Below are positions 58,065 to 64,000 of a stretch of 64,000 nt of DNA, in pieces. The notes under the pieces are model-generated. The model was given only the letters and a program-made list of their open reading frames with translations, was not told the origin of the DNA and made no database searches. The stretch is from Porticoccaceae bacterium (GTDB lineage Bacteria; Pseudomonadota; Gammaproteobacteria; Pseudomonadales; Porticoccaceae). The stretch is from the NCBI GenBank assembly GCA_021773435.1, contig JAJFKC010000020.1, positions 1 through 64,000 on the forward strand, in the 5' to 3' direction. A program made the translations under genes and the position numbers. Each line of letters begins with the position of its first letter. Position 1 is the stretch's first letter.

Positions 58065-59108
58065 ATGCAAGAACATATTATTTTTGGCGCAGGGCTTATC
58101 GGTGGTTTTCTATACGGGGTATTGGCTTCGCAGGGAAAATCAGCAGCGATGGTGGCGCGGCCCAATATTCGAGATAAGTTGTCTGGGGGTATGAAACTCA
58201 GCGGTTATCAAGGGCATCAAGTCGAGGTTAAATCTCCGCAGTTTGTCGAAATGGCCTCCTCAAAATCAGGTGTTAGCGAGCCGCACCATTTAACCAACAA
58301 AAGCGAATCTTGTGATTTTCTCTGGTTAACGGTGAAGTGCACAGGAATAGTGCGTGCGTTGTCTGAGTTGGCGGACTTAGTTGATGACAATACAGTGATC
58401 TTGTGTTGCCAGAATGGTCTGGGTAGTGATGCTCCGCTGCGTGAGGCTTTTCCCCATAATCGAATCTTGCGTGTCATGGTCGGGTTTAATGTCAGCGATT
58501 TATCTGAAGGACGATTGCACAGAGGCTCAGAAGGACAGCTAATCATAGAAAGCGGAATAGACGAGGTTGACAGGCTGATCAAAGCCGCGAACTCGCCATT
58601 GCTGCCGATGTGTGGCACTGACAATATTCAGGCAACGCTGTGGGCAAAGCTGCAACTCAATCTGGCAAACCCGGTCAATGCCCTTGCTGATATTCCGGTC
58701 AAAGAAATGTTGAGTCAGCGAGAATTTCGTCGCTGTTTTGCATTATTGATGGCTGAACTCCTCGCGGTAGTCTCAGCAAAAAATATCTCGCTACCCAAAG
58801 TTACGACCCTCCCGGCTTCTGCCCTACCGAAATTTTTAAGTATCCCAAACTGGTTATTTCGAATAGTGGGCAACCAAATGCTGGCAATTGATCCAACCGT
58901 GCGTGCCTCGATGTGGTGGGATTTACACACCGGACGACGCACCGAAATAGACTATTTAAATGGTGCGGTAGTGAGCGAGGCAAAGACACTGGGCATCGAA
59001 ACTCCGGCCAATAGGCGAATCGTTGAGTTGATCCATGCAGTCGAGCGCGGCGTTGGAAAGACCGGTATTTGCGGTGCTGAGTTATACAGGGAACTCAGCC
59101 ACGCATAA
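58065..59108 (+). CDS. 2-dehydropantoate 2-reductase family protein (PanE/ApbA-like)
   Basis: 347 residues. The N-terminal NADPH fold begins IIFGAGLIGGFLYGVLA, followed by TVKCTG and LCCQNGLGSD. The C-terminal helical domain has WAKLQLNLANPVNALAD (catalytic lysine) and SMWWDLHTGRRTEIDYLNG, the ApbA_C signature. PanE reduces ketopantoate to pantoate for CoA synthesis, but many paralogues have other ketoacid substrates, so no symbol is assigned. It stands alone between the MBL and FetB-like genes. Confidence 0.85.
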   Translation: MQEHIIFGAGLIGGFLYGVLASQGKSAAMVARPNIRDKLSGGMKLSGYQGHQVEVKSPQFVEMASSKSGVSEPHHLTNKSESCDFLWLTVKCTGIVRALSELADLVDDNTVILCCQNGLGSDAPLREAFPHNRILRVMVGFNVSDLSEGRLHRGSEGQLIIESGIDEVDRLIKAANSPLLPMCGTDNIQATLWAKLQLNLANPVNALADIPVKEMLSQREFRRCFALLMAELLAVVSAKNISLPKVTTLPASALPKFLSIPNWLFRIVGNQMLAIDPTVRASMWWDLHTGRRTEIDYLNGAVVSEAKTLGIETPANRRIVELIHAVERGVGKTGICGAELYRELSHA

Positions 59109-59253
59109 GGGCGTCATGTATATCTGTGATATAGAGCGCCGAAGCTATCAAGCCTGATAAAGTCAAATTTCTATTTATAGCCTGCCCACTAAAGTTCGAT
59201 GCACGGGAGTTTGGTGAGTGTTGTGCTGATGTGCGGGTTGCAGGTTAGTCGGT

Positions 59254-59994
59254 ATGAATAGTAGTGTCGCAAATATTGATTTGCTCAATCTCAGCATGGT
59301 CTTTGTGCCAGTCGTGATCGTTATTGTCATCCTTTATTTGTGGTCGCTTGACGCGGGCAGAGCGATTTACGCTTTTGTACGTATGCTAAGCCAACTGCTG
59401 TTAGTCGGTTATGTGTTGACCTTTTTATTCGCTACCGAACAAAGTGGCATTGTTTTGGGTGTATTGGCGGTGATGGTCGTTGCTGCAAGCTGGATTGCCC
59501 TGGGTAACATAAAGGCGCGTCGGGCTGAGGTTTATGGTCGAGCGGTGATGGCTATCTCGTTGGGCGGAGGTTCCGTTCTATTTCTGGTGATTCTAGGTGT
59601 TCTTGGTCTGCAGCCCTGGTACGAGCCGCGAGTACTGATTCCCCTGGCGGGAATGATCTTTGCTGGCGCAATGAACGCGGTAAGCCTGGCCGCAGAGCGT
59701 TTATTTGCGGAGCTTGGTCGCGGGGTCAAATATATTGAGGCCCGTAATCTGGCCTGTCAGGCTGCGCTGATTCCAGTGATTAACTCCTTGTTTGCCGTTG
59801 GGTTGGTGTCTTTGCCGGGGATGATGACGGGTCAAATTTTGTCAGGTGTTTCACCATTGATCGCCGCCCGATACCAGATAATGGTCATGTGTATGTTGTT
59901 TGGTGCAACGGGATTTTCGGTGGCATTGTTTCTAACAGGGGTGCGAAAATTGGCTGAAAATGACTGGCAAAGCGGCTCTAATGATGACACGTGA
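59254..59994 (+). CDS. FetB/YbbM-like ABC transporter permease (UPF0014)
   Basis: 246 residues with about seven membrane helices. Family motifs: RMLSQLLLVGYVL, IPLAGMIFAGAMNAVSLAAERL, ALIPVINSLFAVGLVSLPGMM and TGQILSGVSPLIAARYQIMVM. In E. coli FetAB exports iron and protects against peroxide. The ATPase partner FetA is not next to this gene on either side, so the permease must borrow an ATPase encoded elsewhere or be non-functional alone. GTAGT-like sequence before ATG 59254 makes a weak ribosome site. Confidence 0.87.
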   Translation: MNSSVANIDLLNLSMVFVPVVIVIVILYLWSLDAGRAIYAFVRMLSQLLLVGYVLTFLFATEQSGIVLGVLAVMVVAASWIALGNIKARRAEVYGRAVMAISLGGGSVLFLVILGVLGLQPWYEPRVLIPLAGMIFAGAMNAVSLAAERLFAELGRGVKYIEARNLACQAALIPVINSLFAVGLVSLPGMMTGQILSGVSPLIAARYQIMVMCMLFGATGFSVALFLTGVRKLAENDWQSGSNDDT

Positions 59995-60169
59995 GAACCT
60001 GACGACGTCAGGGCTCATTCCCACAACTCCAGAACTGTTCAGTGATTGACTTAAATTGTCGATGGCAGGACTACCTTGCTACACTCATAGGTGTTAGTTT
60101 TCGAGAGTTAATTTCAAGCTTTAAATTTCCGTTCACAAAATTCAATCTACTAAAGTTAAGGATTATATT

Positions 60170-60454
60170 ATGCAAATGCTACTTTCTATCGGAAAAATCG
60201 GAACATTGGGCTTCTGGCTGCTACCTGTGCTTGCTTTGTGCGGCGTCTTGGGCGACTGGAACGAGTGCGTGCTGTGGATCGCTGTAGCGATATTCTATGC
60301 CCACCTCGGTGAGTTGATCGTGATTCAGGGTAAGCTAAAAATGAATGATCGAGATACCATTCACGATGGTTTGATGGTCATTTTGGCTGGTTTTTTTCAT
60401 TGGCTACCGATCCTTCAAGAAGCCAAACAGCAAGCTGAAAGTGATGATGCGTAA
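60170..60454 (+). CDS. Small inner-membrane protein, possibly DUF1145-like
   Basis: 94 residues, two clear hydrophobic helices (about 8-27 and 33-52) and a weaker third near 68-80. The second helix ends with YAHLGELIVI, resembling the HxxE motif of DUF1145 proteins, but I am not certain of the family. AAGGA lies eight bases before ATG 60170. Function unknown. Stand-alone gene between the FetB-like permease and the PhyH-type oxygenase. Confidence 0.65.
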   Translation: MQMLLSIGKIGTLGFWLLPVLALCGVLGDWNECVLWIAVAIFYAHLGELIVIQGKLKMNDRDTIHDGLMVILAGFFHWLPILQEAKQQAESDDA

Positions 60455-60552
60455 ATAGAAATGAAAACGGGCGTTCTTCACTGAGTGTCAATTCTTCGGT
60501 ACGCGACACGATTTCTTTATACGGGACAAGGTTTTTAACGCGAGAGAGGATC

Positions 60553-61404
60553 ATGGGCAGGCAATTTTGCGGAAGTATTGACGATATGGTTCAGCAGGTT
60601 CAGGAACGCGGTTATGCGATTCTTGAAAACTTCCTGTCGTCTGAACAATTAGCTTCAGCCCGGCAATTACTTGATGGAAAAATGGGTGGTTATCAGGGCC
60701 GGAATAATTTTGAGGGCAGTAAGACCGAGCGTATCTATGCGTTATTGAGTCAGCATAAAATATTTCAGGATATCGTCGAACATCAGCAATTGATGGCGCT
60801 GTGCGATCATTTTCTGGAACCCAACTACTTGCTCACCACCAGTCAGGCGATCTGCATTCACCCCGGCGAGACCCCTCAGCCCTGGCACTGCGATGATGCT
60901 TTTTATGCCATTCCCCGGCCGCGGAATATGGCGCTGTCAACGGTCATTGCGCTGGATGATTTCACCAAAGAAAATGGCGGCACCGAAGTTATTCCCGGTA
61001 GCAATACCTGGAGCGAAGCAGAGGCGGGAGGCGACTATAGAACCGGAGAGATTGAAACCGACCCTCAATTTGCGGCACGGATGGCGGAGAAAGCCGTTGT
61101 CGTCGAAATGCCAGCCGGTGCCTGTGTGGTGTTTGCCGGTAACACCTTGCATCGTGGCGGACGGAATACCAGTGCTGGTGTTCGTCGGGCTTTATCTAAT
61201 CAATACTGCCAGCCCTGGGCGCGGACGATTGAAAACTTTTTCCTGACGATACCGCGGCACGAAGTCAAAACGATGAGTCCAAAAATACAATCCTTGTTGG
61301 GCTACTCGGTACACCCGCCATTTATGGGGCAGGTATCTGGCTCCCATCCATTGAAAACACTTGATCCGGATTTTGTGCCCTCGGTATATCGGGATCGTTC
61401 GTAA
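60553..61404 (+). CDS. Phytanoyl-CoA dioxygenase (PhyH) family oxygenase
   Basis: A 283-residue Fe(II)/2-oxoglutarate-dependent oxygenase. The iron triad is H112 and D114 (PWHCDDAFY) with distal H200 (GNTLHRGGRN), and R211/R212 (GVRRALSNQYC) can bind 2-oxoglutarate. The N-terminus (VQERGYAILENFLSSEQL) is typical of the family. Bacterial members hydroxylate very varied substrates, so the name implies no phytanate metabolism. GAGAGGA precedes ATG 60553. Confidence 0.85.
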   Translation: MGRQFCGSIDDMVQQVQERGYAILENFLSSEQLASARQLLDGKMGGYQGRNNFEGSKTERIYALLSQHKIFQDIVEHQQLMALCDHFLEPNYLLTTSQAICIHPGETPQPWHCDDAFYAIPRPRNMALSTVIALDDFTKENGGTEVIPGSNTWSEAEAGGDYRTGEIETDPQFAARMAEKAVVVEMPAGACVVFAGNTLHRGGRNTSAGVRRALSNQYCQPWARTIENFFLTIPRHEVKTMSPKIQSLLGYSVHPPFMGQVSGSHPLKTLDPDFVPSVYRDRS

Positions 61405-61492
61405 AGGCCTAATGCGGATAAGGGCCTGGTTTTAGCTAGGGCCGCTCAACATAGACTGTTAGAATGGCCTCCGGCTTTTTCGTCCTCTCTTT

Positions 61493-63625
61493 ATGCAAAC
61501 CGAAAAACCCCTATTTTCCTATCCTAAATACTGGGCTGAATGTTTCGGCATCGCTCCGTTTTTGCCTACGACCCGGGTGGAAATGGACGCGCTCGGCTGG
61601 GATAGTTGCGATGTAATTATAGTCACCGGCGACGCTTATGTGGATCATCCCAGTTTTGGTATGGCGGTGATAGGTCGCTTACTCGAAGCTCAGGGCTTTC
61701 GTGTCGGTATTATCGATCAGCCCGACTGGCGTAATAAAGATGATTTCATGGCCCTGGGCAAACCCAATTTATTCTTTGGTATCACTGCCGGCAATATGGA
61801 TTCGATGATTAACCGCTATACGGCCGACAAGCGCGAGCGCAGCGACGATGCCTATTCACCGGATGACGAAGGCGGCAGGCGTCCGGATCGGGCCGTGATC
61901 GTTTACAGTCAGCGGTGCCGCGAAGCCTGGAAAGATGTGCCTATCGTGCTTGGCAGTATAGAAGCCAGCTTACGTCGTATAGCCCATTACGATTATTGGT
62001 CGGGCGAGGTTCGGCGTTCTATTTTGGTTGATTCCCAGGCCGATATTTTGCTCTATGGCAATGCCGAGCGAGCTATATCAGAAGTCGCTCAGCGTTTGTC
62101 GAGAGGGCAGGAAGTTACTCAAGTGACAGATATTCGCGGCACCGCCGTGTTACGTAAGGATTTGCCGGAAGGCTGGACGGTGATCGACTCCACCCGTGTT
62201 GATCGGCCTGGCAAGGTCGATCCCATCCATAATCCATACGACAGCGACGAAGAACTAGCGGCGGCGACGGGTGGTAAGTGTTCAGTTGGCCGCGATGAAG
62301 ATAGTGGTGAACAGGTTCTGCACTTTGTACCTCATCGCCAAAAAATTGATCGCACCAAAAGTGTGATCCGCCTGCCCCATTATCATAAGGTCAAAAATGA
62401 TCCGGTGCTCTATGCTCATGCCTCGAGGGCGCTACATCTTGAGACTAATCCCGGCAATGCCAGAGCGCTGGTGCAGCGACATGAAAATATTGAGGTGTGG
62501 CTAAATCCGCCACCCATCCCCTTGACCACAGACGAAATGGATGACGTATTTGGCCTGCCCTTTGCCCGCGTCCCCCACCCCAAGTATGACGGCCAACGAA
62601 TTCCCGCCTACGAGATGATCCGATTTTCGGTGAACATTATGCGCGGCTGTTTCGGTGGCTGTACGTTTTGTTCCATCACCGAACACGAAGGCCGAATTAT
62701 TCAGAGCCGGTCAGAAGACTCTATTATCAGAGAGATAGAGAATATCCGCGATAAGACCCCGGGATTTACCGGTGTGATATCTGACCTGGGAGGCCCCACC
62801 GCGAATATGTATAGACTGGCGTGTAAAAGCGCCGAGATTGAGTCCGCCTGTCGACGATTATCTTGTGTTTATCCCGGTATTTGTTCCAATCTTAATACAG
62901 ACCACAATCCCCTGATTAGTCTGTATCGTCGCGCCCGCGATTTGCCGGGTATTAAAAAAGTATTGATAGCTTCCGGTTTACGTTACGACCTGGCAGTGGA
63001 ATCACCAGAATATGTCGAAGAGCTGGTCACCCACCACGTCGGTGGCTATCTGAAAATCGCCCCGGAGCATACCGAGGACGGCCCGCTGTCAAAAATGATG
63101 AAGCCCGGCATGGGTGCCTATGATCGTTTTAGCGCCATGTTCGAAAAATACAGTAAAAAAGCCGGTAAAAAACAGTATTTAATCCCGTATTTTATAGCCG
63201 CCCATCCGGGCACGACAGAAAACGATATGGTCGAGTTAGCGCTCTGGCTGAAACGTAATCGCTTTCGCGCTGATCAGGTGCAAACCTTTTACCCCTCCCC
63301 CATGGCCACAGCGACAGCCATGTACCACACCGGTCGCAATCCGCTGCGTGGCTTGAGTTATAAACGGGGCGAGAAAGTAAGCCGGGTGCGGAATCTGAAT
63401 AAGCGCCGTTTACACAAAGCCCTGCTGCGCTACCACGATGCAGCAAACTGGCCACTGATTCGTGAGCACCTAAATTCTTCCGGGCGTGCAGATTTAATTG
63501 GTGATGAAGAGCATTGTCTGGTGCCACGAGAAAGCGCCAATCGACGATCAGCGGGCAGCAAAAAGTATCGGCTGTTTGAAACAAAGCACACCCGCAAAAA
63601 CGCTGTGGGCCGCACACGGCGTTAA
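61493..63625 (+). CDS. YgiQ family radical SAM protein
   Basis: 710 residues matching E. coli YgiQ over its whole length. The N-terminal UPF0313 domain has [15 protein letters not shown] and [18 protein letters not shown]. The radical SAM cluster motif CxxxCxxC is [18 protein letters not shown] (about residues 386-403), then [14 protein letters not shown] and [15 protein letters not shown]. The final 60 residues are basic and low in homology. Reaction not established for the family. ATG 61493 has no clear ribosome site but matches the conserved N-terminus. Confidence 0.92.
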   Translation: MQTEKPLFSYPKYWAECFGIAPFLPTTRVEMDALGWDSCDVIIVTGDAYVDHPSFGMAVIGRLLEAQGFRVGIIDQPDWRNKDDFMALGKPNLFFGITAGNMDSMINRYTADKRERSDDAYSPDDEGGRRPDRAVIVYSQRCREAWKDVPIVLGSIEASLRRIAHYDYWSGEVRRSILVDSQADILLYGNAERAISEVAQRLSRGQEVTQVTDIRGTAVLRKDLPEGWTVIDSTRVDRPGKVDPIHNPYDSDEELAAATGGKCSVGRDEDSGEQVLHFVPHRQKIDRTKSVIRLPHYHKVKNDPVLYAHASRALHLETNPGNARALVQRHENIEVWLNPPPIPLTTDEMDDVFGLPFARVPHPKYDGQRIPAYEMIRFSVNIMRGCFGGCTFCSITEHEGRIIQSRSEDSIIREIENIRDKTPGFTGVISDLGGPTANMYRLACKSAEIESACRRLSCVYPGICSNLNTDHNPLISLYRRARDLPGIKKVLIASGLRYDLAVESPEYVEELVTHHVGGYLKIAPEHTEDGPLSKMMKPGMGAYDRFSAMFEKYSKKAGKKQYLIPYFIAAHPGTTENDMVELALWLKRNRFRADQVQTFYPSPMATATAMYHTGRNPLRGLSYKRGEKVSRVRNLNKRRLHKALLRYHDAANWPLIREHLNSSGRADLIGDEEHCLVPRESANRRSAGSKKYRLFETKHTRKNAVGRTRR

Positions 63626-63700
63626 AGGAATTACCGCCTTACGTGATGTACTTACTGGCCCAGGTTCACCTTACGGAAATAGGCGCCAAAATTTATTTTA

Positions 63701-64000
63701 CTAATGGGTTTTCTTTAGTCGACGATTGCCGGCTTTTTCGGGATGATATTCAAAAAACCAGTTTTCGAGCGCCTGTTGTTTATCACGCTCATGTTGTTGC
63801 TGCGCTGTTTTTGTGCTGTTTTTGCACAAATCGAGTGCTATCTGGTTAGCGCGCTGTTGTTTATCTTGGTCGTGTTCAAGCAAATCCTCTGACACCAACT
63901 GCTGTATAAAAGCTAGCGTTACTGCTTCACATTTGAGATCGATAGTTTCGGTATTAGCCGTCGAACAGAAGAGGCTGGCAAGCGAGATGATGATGGTTGG
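63701..64000 (-). CDS. Small exported protein, N-terminus beyond window edge
   Basis: The frame is open from the window edge (64000) to a stop at 63701, about 99 visible residues. The first visible residues (IIISLASLFCSTA) look like the end of a signal peptide, followed by a mature part with KCEAVTLAFIQQLVSED, a polar stretch rich in Q, K and D, and a basic end (NRRLKKTH). Two cysteines in the mature part could form a disulfide. No family recognised. Initiation at the internal TTG (63898) seems unlikely because coding continues upstream. Confidence 0.55.
   Translation of the reverse strand, partial: PTIIISLASLFCSTANTETIDLKCEAVTLAFIQQLVSEDLLEHDQDKQQRANQIALDLCKNSTKTAQQQHERDKQQALENWFFEYHPEKAGNRRLKKTH

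Noticed and set aside
60042-60287. 81-codon plus-strand frame overlapping the small membrane protein gene
   Set aside because: The overlapping frame starting at 60170 has a ribosome site and clear membrane helices, so this one is a shadow.

Overview
The window reads as chromosomal DNA of a Gram-negative gammaproteobacterium close to the Pseudomonas/Cellvibrio-type marine lineages. The grounds are a complete dcw (division and cell wall) cluster in gammaproteobacterial order, an LpxC/LpoA/DolP outer-membrane inventory, and several gene neighbourhoods that I recall from Pseudomonas: nadC-DUF1631-ampD, dolP-diaA-yraN-lpoA facing rsmI, rnpB just upstream of mraZ, secA-argJ-mutT, and coaE-yacG. Species cannot be named from sequence alone. 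No tRNA, rRNA, CRISPR array, prophage or plasmid function was seen.

Layout. 1-131: right end of an IS200/IS605 element. 132-2071: two coupled minus-strand sugar genes (epimerase-like SDR and GtrB/DPM1-like glycosyltransferase). 2391-8569: nadC, a DUF1631 gene and ampD, then cobalamin adenosyltransferase and ampG on the other strand, so that muropeptide import and cleavage sit close together. 9056-15389: an AT-richer glycan island (PglA-, PglC-, PglD-, PglE- and PglF/WbpM-like) that can account for synthesis and priming of a diacetamido-bacillosamine-type sugar. An intact 1243-bp IS5-family element with a CTAA target duplication follows it. 16928-19625: periplasmic cyclophilin and acetoacetyl-CoA synthetase. 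19778-24193: the envelope operon dolP-diaA-yraN-lpoA, divergent from rsmI. 24283-28474: accessory genes (haloalkane dehalogenase, TesB thioesterase, phosphotriesterase-like hydrolase, GFA protein) around the RNase P RNA gene.

28475-53847 is the conserved core: a four-repeat MraZ operator, then mraZ-rsmH-ftsL-ftsI-murE-murF-mraY-murD-ftsW-murG-murC-ddl-ftsQ-ftsA-ftsZ, lpxC, an M23 peptidase, secA, argJ and mutT, with yacG and coaE converging. Most genes overlap or abut, which points to translational coupling, and an unusually large share start with GTG or TTG. Together they make lipid II, polymerise it at the septum, start lipid A synthesis and drive export.

54164-64000 is a looser accessory stretch: sulfotransferase, MFS transporter, a decayed intradiol dioxygenase, LACTB2-like MBL hydrolase, PanE-like reductase, orphan FetB-like permease, a small membrane protein, a PhyH-type oxygenase, YgiQ-type radical SAM protein, and a small exported protein cut by the window edge. 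Nothing here is clearly a new system. The points most worth checking are the glycan island, the MraZ operator, an insertion in SecA, an altered SxN motif in FtsI, and the dioxygenase remnant.
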